Below, piece after piece: positions 6,714 to 16,167 of a DNA stretch of 32,633 bases. The notes beneath the pieces are model-generated. The model ran no database searches. It saw only the letters and a program-made list of their open reading frames with translations, and was not told the DNA's origin. The DNA lies in the IMG/VR virus record IMGVR_UViG_3300032285_002350, positions 1 to 32,633 of that record. The stretch is one strand, 5' to 3'. Each line of letters starts with the position of its first letter. Position 1 is the first letter of the stretch. Source of the stretch: a virus. The position numbers were made by a program, and so were the translations under genes.

Positions 6714-9279
6714 CCAAATTTGAGATCTTTTTATCTGCTTGTGCTTGGCTATAAACGTCTGAAGCTACCACATATGTTTTAATAATTTGAGGTTGTTGGT
6801 TTTGATTTTGGTTAGCAAGTACATCTTTTAAATCATCCATATTTGGTAATTGACCACCAGCTGCGTATCTTGCGTTTCCTGCTGCATTAATTGCGCTTAG
6901 CACTGGTAAAAATGATTGTGTAGATCTTTTATTGATTACAAATTCACCGCCTTCTAATTCACCGTATGAAGTTTTAATTCCGCCTTCGTCATGTGAACTA
7001 CCAAATAATAAACCACCAGTTGCAAACTTACTTGCTGAGGCTTTTGTTTCTGCAACACCTGCACTCATATCTGGTTTTTCAGGAACTGGAGTAGATGTAA
7101 TTTGTTGTACTGCTTTCAAACCAGTTGCAACAGCCAATGCTGCTGCAATACCACCAAGTGCAGGACCAACAATTGGAATACCAGCTAAAGATTTATAAGC
7201 TGCAATTGCTGATTGATAAGTATTAATCGTTGTAGAAGCAATCGCTGCTGCTTTACCAGCTACTGTGTCTTTACCTAAAAGTTCTGCTGCTTGATTTAAA
7301 GCATTTGCACCAGCTGCAAGAGCTTGTGCTTTATATTGTTGTTCGTCTTTGGTAATTGCTTTATTTGCATTTGCATTTTTCTCGTTGAACTTAGTTCTGT
7401 TCTCTTCGATTTTTTTAATTGCATCTGCATTACCATTAGCAGCTTTAACTTGCTGATCAAAGTTTGCATTTACTTCTTTAGAAGTTTTAGCAAGAATTGC
7501 TTTTTCTGCTGCAAATCTTCTAACTCCTCTAGCTTGTGCTTTATTTAATTCTTCTTCACCTGCTTTTTGTAATCTAGAATTTAATTGTACAGCAGCTATT
7601 TCTGCATCTTTAGCAAGCTGTTTATTTCTATCAACTGCATCTTTAACTATTAAAGCACTTGTTGAACGTTTATTAGCAAGTAACTGATCATCATATTTTT
7701 GTTCGATTGCTAACTTCTGTTTTGCATATTCAGTTGGATCTAATTGTTTTTCTTTTTCTTTAAGAATTCTAATCTCTTCCGCTTTATTATCTTCTAAAGA
7801 TTTTTTAGATTTTTCTAAAAAATCTTGTTCTGCAGCAAAACGTTTATCTCTTGCTTGTTCTTCAGTAATTAATCCTTTAGAAAGTGCAATTTCAATATCA
7901 TCTAATTCTTTTTGTCTTGCATCTTGTAAAGTATTAGATAATTTTTTAGCTCCGTCTGCTGCAATTTTATTCTTAGCATCTACTTCTTTTTGCGCATCGT
8001 CAGAAATCTTTTTTAAATCATTCTTAGCTTCGTCTTCTCTATCTTTTTTATCTTTAGCACGAATAGCATCTATTTCTGCTTTAGATTTTTTTTCGCCTTT
8101 AAGCTGTATTTGTAATTTTTCTTCCTGTAATTTTTCTATGACTTTAATATCAGAATTGGCTTTATTCTTTTCCAATTCGATCATTGCATCTAATTCCTTT
8201 TCCCTTGCTGCTCTTCTATTATCTGCTGCTGTTTTTGCTTTATCGTCTTTTTCTTTTTGTGCAGCTTCTGCTTCTTTATCTAATCCTCTAATTGCTGTGT
8301 CAGTCTTTTTAGAAATTTTAGCTTGTTGTGCTGCAATATCTTCTGCAACTGCAATTGATTGATAAAGTGCGTCAGATTTTTCTCTATTTAAACCTTTAAT
8401 ATTTTGAATAGTATCTGCAAAGTTTTCTAATTCTTGTGCGTTTGCAGTCTTAAGAGATTCAATTCTTTTTTCATCTAAGCCTAAAGAAATTGCTAATTCT
8501 ACTGCTTGATTTTTTGCTTTTTCTGTTGCACGTGTTTTACCTTTTTCTGCTATATCATCTTCGATCTTAGCAGCTTCTTGTAATGCTTTTTTTCTTTCCG
8601 CAATTGGTTTATTTGCGTCTGCTGCTGCATCTCTTGCTTCTGCAAGTTTTGCATTTGCTTTAGAAATTCCTAATTCGTATTGTGCTTGTGTGTCTTTTAA
8701 TCTATCGTATTCTTCTGCTACTTTTCCTAATTGATCACCTAAATCTTTAGATCCACCAACTAATCCTGAAAAGAAGTTGGCTACTTTCTCTGCACCTGTT
8801 GCTATTGCTTCTAAAGTGGCTGAAATTGGCGGCAAAATGAAATTTGCAAGTTTTTCCATTACCCCAGAAAAGATGCTTGTAATCTTCTCTAATGGATCCA
8901 ATACGCCTTCCATCTTAGAAAACTTTTCAATCAATTGTGTAACAATTGTAACTAGTAATCCAATGGCTGACGTTTTAAACGCCATATCTAAGTTGCTAAA
9001 AACTTCTTGAGCACCTTTAATAGATTGTCCAAACGTTCCTACAATTCCAGGAGCTTGTGCAATATTTTCTAACCAACCTTGAGTACTTTGTTTAGTTTTT
9101 GTATAAGCACCTTGTAAACCTTCAAGATCTTTTTGTGTCTGTTTAAACTCTTTCGAACCAAACTCAGCATTAGCAAGCTGTTTTTTCAACTCGCCAATCT
9201 TGTCTTCAACTTGACTGAAAGATTTAAGTGTCGTGTCTACACCGTTAATCTTAATATTGATGTCTAAATTTTTAGCCAT
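6703..9279 (-). CDS. Tape measure protein
   Basis: An 858-aa protein that sets tail length and sits in the tail lumen. Residues ~20-60 are coiled coil, and ~80-175 are hydrophobic (KTSAIGLLVTIVTQLIEKF, LANFILPPISATLEAIATGA). A very long Lys/Glu/Ala coiled coil follows (~185-640). Next comes an Ala/Gly-rich hydrophobic region (~640-730, IPIVGPALGGIAAALAVATG). The C terminus has the hallmark GGLLFGSSHDEGGIK, GELEGGEFVINKRST pattern of tape measure proteins. By the rule of ~0.15 nm per residue the tail would be near 130 nm, which is an inference. It lies 14 bp after the upstream gene. Its position before, not after, the head genes is unusual. Confidence 0.9.
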   Translation of the reverse strand: MAKNLDINIKINGVDTTLKSFSQVEDKIGELKKQLANAEFGSKEFKQTQKDLEGLQGAYTKTKQSTQGWLENIAQAPGIVGTFGQSIKGAQEVFSNLDMAFKTSAIGLLVTIVTQLIEKFSKMEGVLDPLEKITSIFSGVMEKLANFILPPISATLEAIATGAEKVANFFSGLVGGSKDLGDQLGKVAEEYDRLKDTQAQYELGISKANAKLAEARDAAADANKPIAERKKALQEAAKIEDDIAEKGKTRATEKAKNQAVELAISLGLDEKRIESLKTANAQELENFADTIQNIKGLNREKSDALYQSIAVAEDIAAQQAKISKKTDTAIRGLDKEAEAAQKEKDDKAKTAADNRRAAREKELDAMIELEKNKANSDIKVIEKLQEEKLQIQLKGEKKSKAEIDAIRAKDKKDREDEAKNDLKKISDDAQKEVDAKNKIAADGAKKLSNTLQDARQKELDDIEIALSKGLITEEQARDKRFAAEQDFLEKSKKSLEDNKAEEIRILKEKEKQLDPTEYAKQKLAIEQKYDDQLLANKRSTSALIVKDAVDRNKQLAKDAEIAAVQLNSRLQKAGEEELNKAQARGVRRFAAEKAILAKTSKEVNANFDQQVKAANGNADAIKKIEENRTKFNEKNANANKAITKDEQQYKAQALAAGANALNQAAELLGKDTVAGKAAAIASTTINTYQSAIAAYKSLAGIPIVGPALGGIAAALAVATGLKAVQQITSTPVPEKPDMSAGVAETKASASKFATGGLLFGSSHDEGGIKTSYGELEGGEFVINKRSTQSFLPVLSAINAAGNARYAAGGQLPNMDDLKDVLANQNQNQQPQIIKTYVVASDVYSQAQADKKISNLARL

Positions 9280-9293
9280 TTCATTTTTTTATT

Positions 9294-10832
9294 TTATGGA
9301 CATCCGCCCTGATAACAATTTACTCTTACTTCAACTTGATCTCCAGTCTGAATATAAACTCCTGAGATTGTGACAAACGGTGAACCGTGGAAAGATTGTT
9401 CATATCTTGCACCATATTCTCCATTAAAGAATAAGTACATAGTAGCACAATTTCCGTTACCAGGTAAGTTAGTAGTCACATGTGCTGTGATCGCATTATC
9501 TGACGAATTGTAATTAATCCCAGCAGGAGAATTTTTAGTTCCGTACAATGTTGATGTTAATGGGAAAGTACTAGGTCCGTCTAACGTGTTCATGTAATAG
9601 CCATTAATTCCTACATCGTAAATAACTCCGTATCCACAATCAGCATTTGTAACTTGCCATACTAAAGAAGGAGATGATCCACTACAACTGCAAGTATTGT
9701 ATACTGTTCCAAATGTACCGTCTCCGTCAAGACCTGTATTTGTACCGATAACATACCAGCAATTTACACCATCCATAGTTCCAATTACTGATGGTGCATA
9801 TATTTTATAAAAAGAACCAATTGTAGGAGTTATATCTGTTGCATTAATAACATAAGTAGATCCTGTTGGAGTTCCACCAGTACACATTTGTACTTCATAA
9901 TAAGTACTAGGTGGTGGTGTGGAACATGCAGTTCCAGTATTTATAATTGTAAATGCTGCAATATCTGCTAAAGGAATTCCAGGAATAATTGTTGTGTAAT
10001 CAATACATCCTGAAAGAGTTATAGAACCTGTAGAAGCAATATAATAATAATCAGTTGTAGCAGTTGTACAATTATAATATTTTATGTAACCAGTATCTGT
10101 TACATTTAATGTAATATTTTGACGGCAATTATTAACCGGAGGTGTTGTAGGACAACCAGTATAACCAGTTCCAATTATACCATATTGAATTCCACCAGGA
10201 TTAGTTGAATAAATCGAATTAATTCTATAAGTAATCGTTCCACCTACGTTAGTTACACGATCGCCAATAGCAAAAGTTCCTGGCGTATAATTTTGTGAAT
10301 AAGCTCCTGTAGAATCGTCACAATTTATTAGTTCATACCATTCATAAGTTGGAGGCGGAGGTGTAGATTCACACGCATCTAAGCATGAAGGATATTGTGT
10401 TGTATCAGAAAGATAAATGTCATAAGGTGCTGTAGCTGTTCCTGTAATACGATAAATGTATTCTGGTCCTCTAAACCATCTGTAAAGAGTTGGAGTAAAA
10501 CCTCCAGGAAATGCTACTGTTACATCACCAGGACTTTCACAAAATCCATCGCAAGGATAATAACTTGCAGTCCAATAACTAAATTCTGGCGGTGGTGGAG
10601 TAGGACAAATTATACCAGAGATGCTAATATTAATATTTGATCCTGTACAAACTCCTCCAGATGAAACTGTTATTTGACTAGCAGTTTCGTCTGCATTAAC
10701 TACTATTCCACTTAACAAAGTTGTTCTGCTAACTCCGCTTGTAATTGTTCCAGATACATTATCTGCGATCGTAAATGGACCGCAATCTGCTCCTATTGTA
10801 TTAACTTGTACTGTGACTGGTGTTGTTGCCAT
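9294..10832 (-). CDS. Cys/Pro-rich multidomain tail protein, probably surface-exposed
   Basis: A 512-aa protein made of several beta-rich domains separated by Pro-rich hinges that follow a Cys: CPTPPPPEF (~75), CESTPPPPTY (~155), CPTTPPVNNC (~228) and CSTPPPSTYY (~302). Many Cys (for example PCDGFCESPG, NTCSCSGSS) suggest disulfides formed outside the cell. There is no membrane segment or signal peptide. It lies between the large tail-tip protein and the tape measure, with 12-14-bp gaps. A receptor-binding or tail-tip decoration role is inferred from its place and make-up. No enzymatic motif was seen. Confidence 0.7.
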   Translation of the reverse strand: MATTPVTVQVNTIGADCGPFTIADNVSGTITSGVSRTTLLSGIVVNADETASQITVSSGGVCTGSNINISISGIICPTPPPPEFSYWTASYYPCDGFCESPGDVTVAFPGGFTPTLYRWFRGPEYIYRITGTATAPYDIYLSDTTQYPSCLDACESTPPPPTYEWYELINCDDSTGAYSQNYTPGTFAIGDRVTNVGGTITYRINSIYSTNPGGIQYGIIGTGYTGCPTTPPVNNCRQNITLNVTDTGYIKYYNCTTATTDYYYIASTGSITLSGCIDYTTIIPGIPLADIAAFTIINTGTACSTPPPSTYYEVQMCTGGTPTGSTYVINATDITPTIGSFYKIYAPSVIGTMDGVNCWYVIGTNTGLDGDGTFGTVYNTCSCSGSSPSLVWQVTNADCGYGVIYDVGINGYYMNTLDGPSTFPLTSTLYGTKNSPAGINYNSSDNAITAHVTTNLPGNGNCATMYLFFNGEYGARYEQSFHGSPFVTISGVYIQTGDQVEVRVNCYQGGCP

Positions 10833-10844
10833 AATTTTTTTCTT

Positions 10845-13800
10845 TTAACAATTTCCATTTACTGTTCCTGTCGCACCTGTGATGAATAAAGTGTCTCCTT
10901 CGTTTACTATTACTGGATCACAACAGAAAGTAGCATCAACATTAACTGTTGTATTAGTATCTATTATACAACTCGGAGCCACACATTTTGTAGCAGATCC
11001 ATCACTTAATCTACAATCGTAAGGATTTGCAGTAATATTTAAATTATAAGCAAAATTTACTGTTGGTGAACTAGTTGCAACTGTTGAATAAGTTTTAGGA
11101 TTAGTAGTTGATGTACTAATAATAGATCCATCTATTTGATTTTTTACTACTAAAGTATTAGGTTGTGTTGTTGGTGTATAACTAAATGATCCTCTAATAT
11201 AAGTTCCTGATTGTACTCCCCCGGTATAATTATAAGGAGTTCCAATAGTTGCTAAATCAAAATCTTGAATTGTTACCCAAGAAGAAAGATCAAAAGATTT
11301 TTGTAAACTAAATGTTCCTGTTACTGAACTGCCTGTATTTGAAAATCCAAAATAAACAGGAATAAGTTCTGTTGCACACGGATAACATGATGATCCATTA
11401 CTAACTGTAGTAATTTCTCCTGCACCACCAGTAACTTGTACTGCTGATGTTCCATCCCAATACCAACCATTAGATGCTGGTGTGCTTGCTATATCTTTAT
11501 AAAGAAAAGTTGAAGTTGCTAATGTATTTCCATTACCATAAAATGTTTGTGAATTATCTGCAAAACAACAAACTGCTGTACATTTAGAAGCAGCATCATA
11601 ACAACATCCATAAGGTTTTAAAGTAATTCCTGCACAGTTACAAGAAGTACAAGTTCCAGATTGAACGTTTACTCCTCCTTGTATTTTTACATAATGTGTT
11701 CCATCAGAATACCAACCATCTGTAACTGCATAAGTACCAGATGAACTTGTGTATAATTTTTTATTTGTATACCAAGTTGAACTTGCATCTGCCATCCAAT
11801 AAGTTGCACTAGTTCCTAAACAACAACATGCTAAACAAAAATCTATAGTTGGTGGTTCGTAACAAAGTGTTTTAGAATTTAATGTAGGAATACAAGTACA
11901 TTCAGCAGCGCTATTTGCAATTTCTGCTGTCACAATACCAAAAGCTCCAACTGTATAAGTTGTAGTTCCAATTCTATAATAACCAGGAGAAGCATAAATT
12001 GTTCCTGCAATGTCAACATAAAATCTAGAATTAATTCCTATATCAGCAGGATTGTTAGTATAAAGAATTGTTGATGTTGTAGTTGTATCACAACAAACTG
12101 CAGAACATAAACTGCTTGCTGAATAACAAACATTAGGAATTGGAGAATAAGGAGTTGGTAAATAAACTCCTAAATTGTTTATTTTGTATAATTGTGCTTT
12201 ACAAGAATTCGTTTGACCATTTAATGGAAATGTAATTTGATTAATTAAATAGTAAGCATCTTTAATAAAAATAAAATCATTAAAATTTAGTTGCTTAATA
12301 TCTTCATAATTTAGTACAAATTCACAATCTAAAATCATAGAAAAATCGTAATCGAATTTTCCAGTATTTGGATCTTGCACTTTATTTCCATAAGCAGCTT
12401 CATACCATTTTAACCAATATCTGTTAAAATTATTAAACGAAGTTTGTCCTGTTGGATTTGTTGAGTAAACAGGATCGTCAGTACCAGTTAACCAAGGTAC
12501 TGTATTTGCTACAGACCAATCTAATAAAAATGGATTAGCTCCGTCCCAAGGATTTTTATAATAAGAACTAACTAAAGGAATATAAGGTACTTCCATATAA
12601 TCACCAGGACCAGCTTCTAAAGTTGAAGCAAGAAACCAAGAAGTCGAAGAATAAGTTCCAGGACCAGAAACTCCACATTTTCCGTTATACCAAGTCAATC
12701 TTAATTTAGGTTGAATTGGTTCACGTTTACCTGGACCATCATTAGATGCAGTATCTTTAGCTATATGTGGAATTAAAAATTTGTTAGCTTTTTGTATTTG
12801 ATCAACGGTTGCAGTTGCAGAATATCCAATTGGTGCAATAGGCATAGGTGCAAAAATTCCTTGCACGTCGCTTGTACCTTTAATAACTTCTATTCCAGAA
12901 TCAAGATTTAATTGACCATAAGTTTGTTTGTATTGTTGCTGCCAGTTAAAATTTAAATAGTCAGCATCCTCATCATCCTTAAATGTTTTAAATCTTGTCT
13001 GTGTTTGGAATAAAGGTGAAATTTTAAAATCAACGTTTCCGTTTACTTTTGAGCTCCAATCTTTTACACTACCTTGTTGAATCCATGTGTTCCAAGGAAC
13101 TATATTAAAATGTTTTGATTTATCTTTACTAGGAACAAACACTAATTTAAAGCGTTCAACAACAGAACGCATGAAATCAATTTGCTTGATATTAGGCTGA
13201 AAGAAATTACTCATGTCAACGTTAGCATCACTAGGAACAGTAGTCATGTGTACACTTACAGAATTGATTGCAATTTTACCTAAACCATAAGAATGAAAAT
13301 AAAATGAAAATTCTTGACCTGCAGCAAAGTTATAAATATTTGTTGTTGCTATCAAAGTTCCATTTTGATCTACTGGTGTATAAAATTCTGGATCGCTTGA
13401 AGTAAATGTGAAGGTGCCTCCGCCGCCTTTTAAAGAAAAAGTTGCGTATTGTGTACCATCTGGTGCAGTTGGATTTAAAAATTCATATTCTGCTGTGATA
13501 GTAAATGCATAATTTCCAGCTGCAGAAACTCTAAAAACTTGTGTATCAAAATTATAATTTCCTGCATAATCGTAAATGGCTGGTGTTTGTAAAGTAATTT
13601 TCTTATCAGCCATTCCGCTGGTATAAATAAATCCATTAACATTATTTGCTTTAAATCCAATTGTCTTACCAACTTCTGCACGTGCAACAGAATCAGAAAT
13701 AACGTATAAATCTCTAAATTCGTTTGAACTTAAAAATTGTGATTCATAAGTATATTCTGTTGTTCTGAAAATAGTGTCCCAAATTGCTTTCAATCTAAGA

Positions 13801-14525
13801 CATGGTTTCATCTGTTGTAATCTTAAAGCATGCGAACTAGAAGTAAATGATTTTGCACCACCAATAGAAAGTGTTGGTTGAACTGGAGCAGTTGAACTTC
13901 CAGAACCAGCATAATCATAACCCCATTCTATCAAAGGATAAAGAATATCTCCTGGTTCAGAAACATCTCCAACCCCAGAAAGTTTTTGGTCCCAAGAATT
14001 AACAACATTGTAAAGGGTCTTTTGATGACCATAAGGAGTAAAATCTAAATCTTTTAAAAATCCTTGTGTTGTGATACCAATCTGAGAAGCAAAATCTGAG
14101 GTCTCTCCTAAGAAAGTTATTTCATATTCTATATTTTGTGAATGGTCGTTAAAATAAACATTCATTAACTGAATGCAACCATACATGAAAAAAGATCCGT
14201 TATCATTAATGTATGCTTGACATTTTTTACTTGGATCGAAATAAGTTGCATTCACATTGAATACAGCTTGAAAAAATCTACCGTTTGAATTAGTGTTAGG
14301 AATTCGTAATGTTTGTGAATAACCAGATGCAGCAATTGTTGGTTCAATTACGTCTTGAACCCTAGATGTAATTACAATTGGTTCTGATGGATATAAATCC
14401 AACAAAACCCAATCGTTTGTTTCACCATTTCTTACTTGAGCAGGCGTATCAACTCCTGGTGTAATACGATCTAACCATTGTTGATCTGTGTATTTCCTAA
14501 CGAATAACTGTGGTAATGATCTCAT
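10845..14525 (-). CDS. Large tail-tip/baseplate-hub-like protein with Cys-rich C-terminal modules
   Basis: A 1226-aa protein, the largest in the window. Residues 1-780 are a beta-rich body typical of Bacteroidota phage tail-tip proteins (SLPQLFVRKYTDQQWLDRI start; ILDCEFVLNYEDIKQLNFND and FIFIKDAYYLINQITFPLN near 735-775), probably the hub or tail-associated adsorption protein. Residues ~798-1050 hold three tandem Cys-rich modules of ~85-90 aa, each with a CxxxCC-type cluster, a GWYxDGT-like core and a closing Cys pair. A beta-sandwich-like tail with more Cys follows. Neighbours on both sides are tail genes with gaps of 1 and 12 bp. No lysozyme or peptidase motif was recognised. Confidence 0.7.
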   Translation of the reverse strand: MRSLPQLFVRKYTDQQWLDRITPGVDTPAQVRNGETNDWVLLDLYPSEPIVITSRVQDVIEPTIAASGYSQTLRIPNTNSNGRFFQAVFNVNATYFDPSKKCQAYINDNGSFFMYGCIQLMNVYFNDHSQNIEYEITFLGETSDFASQIGITTQGFLKDLDFTPYGHQKTLYNVVNSWDQKLSGVGDVSEPGDILYPLIEWGYDYAGSGSSTAPVQPTLSIGGAKSFTSSSHALRLQQMKPCLRLKAIWDTIFRTTEYTYESQFLSSNEFRDLYVISDSVARAEVGKTIGFKANNVNGFIYTSGMADKKITLQTPAIYDYAGNYNFDTQVFRVSAAGNYAFTITAEYEFLNPTAPDGTQYATFSLKGGGGTFTFTSSDPEFYTPVDQNGTLIATTNIYNFAAGQEFSFYFHSYGLGKIAINSVSVHMTTVPSDANVDMSNFFQPNIKQIDFMRSVVERFKLVFVPSKDKSKHFNIVPWNTWIQQGSVKDWSSKVNGNVDFKISPLFQTQTRFKTFKDDEDADYLNFNWQQQYKQTYGQLNLDSGIEVIKGTSDVQGIFAPMPIAPIGYSATATVDQIQKANKFLIPHIAKDTASNDGPGKREPIQPKLRLTWYNGKCGVSGPGTYSSTSWFLASTLEAGPGDYMEVPYIPLVSSYYKNPWDGANPFLLDWSVANTVPWLTGTDDPVYSTNPTGQTSFNNFNRYWLKWYEAAYGNKVQDPNTGKFDYDFSMILDCEFVLNYEDIKQLNFNDFIFIKDAYYLINQITFPLNGQTNSCKAQLYKINNLGVYLPTPYSPIPNVCYSASSLCSAVCCDTTTTSTILYTNNPADIGINSRFYVDIAGTIYASPGYYRIGTTTYTVGAFGIVTAEIANSAAECTCIPTLNSKTLCYEPPTIDFCLACCCLGTSATYWMADASSTWYTNKKLYTSSSGTYAVTDGWYSDGTHYVKIQGGVNVQSGTCTSCNCAGITLKPYGCCYDAASKCTAVCCFADNSQTFYGNGNTLATSTFLYKDIASTPASNGWYWDGTSAVQVTGGAGEITTVSNGSSCYPCATELIPVYFGFSNTGSSVTGTFSLQKSFDLSSWVTIQDFDLATIGTPYNYTGGVQSGTYIRGSFSYTPTTQPNTLVVKNQIDGSIISTSTTNPKTYSTVATSSPTVNFAYNLNITANPYDCRLSDGSATKCVAPSCIIDTNTTVNVDATFCCDPVIVNEGDTLFITGATGTVNGNC
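11374..12131 (-). repeat. Three tandem Cys-rich modules in the tail-tip protein
   Basis: The modules start near 12131 (CYSASSLCSAVCC), 11862 (CYEPPTIDFCLACCC) and 11602 (CCYDAASKCTAVCC), each about 260 bp apart. They share the pattern C-x(6,8)-C-x-A-CC ... Y(T/K) ... GWY-x-DGT ... V-x-GG ... C-x(1,2)-C. The first copy has GYYRIGT in place of GWYxDGT. They are clear at protein level but diverged in DNA. Confidence 0.75.
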
Positions 14526-14526
14526 A

Positions 14527-16167
14527 TTATACTATTTGCATTGAGCGATCTACTGCTGTTTCTATTGTGAAAGTAACTGTGTAAACTTTTACTTGCTTAA
14601 TTGTTTTAACAGTGTAATTTGTTTCTTTAATTGTACACGTATAAGGAAAATCTACTTCTCCGATATAAGCCCAAACTTGTGGTGATTGTGCTGCATCTTT
14701 TAAGAAAGAGACTTCATCTTGTGTTAACCAGTTAGTTGTAATTTTCCAAGAATTTGTAACAACTTTATTGTATTGTTTATCTCCACCATGTAACCAGTTT
14801 TGTGTCTGATCTGCACCTGCATCTGATTTAATAACCGGTGTAGAATTTGACCAAAGCACTTCTGACTGATACCATTCTTTTTGGGTCGAACTAATTGATT
14901 GTTCTGCAAACATTGTAAAGTTGTAATAGTCTCTACCGCCTTGAGTATTTAACCATGCTAAACGAACTCTTGGATAAAGATAACTTGTACAATCTTCTGT
15001 AATATTAATTGTGACTAATTCTGATAAAGGAACTGAAGGCGATCCTGTATAATTACAAGAACCGTCAATTGTCATGTTTGCAAATAATTGAACTGTGTAA
15101 GAAGTAGGTACTTGACTAAGTCCTGAAAAAATTCCCATTTCATCTAAATCTTTAGGACCAACTCTTAATGAAATTAATTCAGTATTATCTGAATTTGAAA
15201 ATACTGAAATTTGACTACCGCAAGTTTGACGAGGATTACCACCATAAAAAACGTCAGTTGGAACTGTTTGATAATTAGGCATTGCTATATGCCCAATGTT
15301 ATTTCCAGCTGAATCATAAAAATTAAAATAAGCAACTAATGGTGAACTTGCTTGTAAATATGGATATTGTCCTCCTGAATAATAATATTGATAAACAGGA
15401 TTTCGATTAATAAAACTTAAACTGTAACGATCATAAATGTAATCATAAACAGAAATATTTAAACTTGGTGAAGCTGAACTTGTTTGCCAATTACCTGTTG
15501 CATCATTTGTACGTGGATAAGCACTTAAGAATTTTCCTAAACCACCAACTGTAGATTGTGTGTACAAACCTGGATTTTTTAGAATGTATGGAGCAACATC
15601 TCCAAATAGACCATAATAATCTGTTCCAGAAGTATTCTGAATTGCTAAAGTTTGTTGTTGTTCTGCCCAATCCATTGTATAAGGAAGAGCAATCACAGGA
15701 ACATATTCTGATCCTTGCGAAGATATTGTTGGTTGAGTTTGTGCATTAACATAACCTTGTGCGCCTACACGGAAATTTGGTTCTCCTTCAACGTCTGCAG
15801 TTCCTGTATAAATTCTTAATGTTGGATCTGCTAACGTTGCATACTCTTCTCCAATAATTAAATAGACAGAACAGATTGCATCATATCCAGTTTTATAAGG
15901 TTGACTTGGACTAACACCAACTTCATTTGCAAATCTTCCAACGTTCAAATAACTTTGCACAATCAAGCTAACATCTAACATACCAGCATTAGCTGGATTT
16001 GGACGTTGCTTAATTCTATTCACTTTTACACTATCTACATAAATGTCAAACACGTATTTGAAATCTATGTAAGTCGTATTTCCAGCATGATCTGAGGTGA
16101 CAGACCAAATCACTGGATTGTATGCTGGTGAATAAAATTTAGGTCTAAAGTTTACACCTGTAATCAT
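14527..16167 (-). CDS. Tail protein, probable distal-tail/tip component
   Basis: A 546-aa, beta-rich and aromatic protein without signal peptide or membrane segment. The N terminus (NFRPKFYSPAYNPVIWSV) and C terminus (ITTNWLTQDEVSFLKDAAQS, then VWAYIGEVDFPYTCTIKETN) look like Bacteroidota phage tail proteins located before the large tip protein. The C-terminal part resembles the strand-rich ring domain of distal tail proteins, though this is only suggested. Its ATG overlaps the TGA that ends the -1 frame of the upstream chaperone (ATGA), and its stop is 1 bp from the next start. The tight coupling supports a conserved tail operon. Confidence 0.6.
   Translation of the reverse strand: MITGVNFRPKFYSPAYNPVIWSVTSDHAGNTTYIDFKYVFDIYVDSVKVNRIKQRPNPANAGMLDVSLIVQSYLNVGRFANEVGVSPSQPYKTGYDAICSVYLIIGEEYATLADPTLRIYTGTADVEGEPNFRVGAQGYVNAQTQPTISSQGSEYVPVIALPYTMDWAEQQQTLAIQNTSGTDYYGLFGDVAPYILKNPGLYTQSTVGGLGKFLSAYPRTNDATGNWQTSSASPSLNISVYDYIYDRYSLSFINRNPVYQYYYSGGQYPYLQASSPLVAYFNFYDSAGNNIGHIAMPNYQTVPTDVFYGGNPRQTCGSQISVFSNSDNTELISLRVGPKDLDEMGIFSGLSQVPTSYTVQLFANMTIDGSCNYTGSPSVPLSELVTINITEDCTSYLYPRVRLAWLNTQGGRDYYNFTMFAEQSISSTQKEWYQSEVLWSNSTPVIKSDAGADQTQNWLHGGDKQYNKVVTNSWKITTNWLTQDEVSFLKDAAQSPQVWAYIGEVDFPYTCTIKETNYTVKTIKQVKVYTVTFTIETAVDRSMQIV

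Noticed and set aside
6932-9010. Several plus-strand frames of 74-88 codons inside the tape measure gene
   Set aside because: They are antisense readings of a Lys/Glu/Ala-rich coiled coil, giving Phe/Ser/Ile-rich sequence with no leaders.
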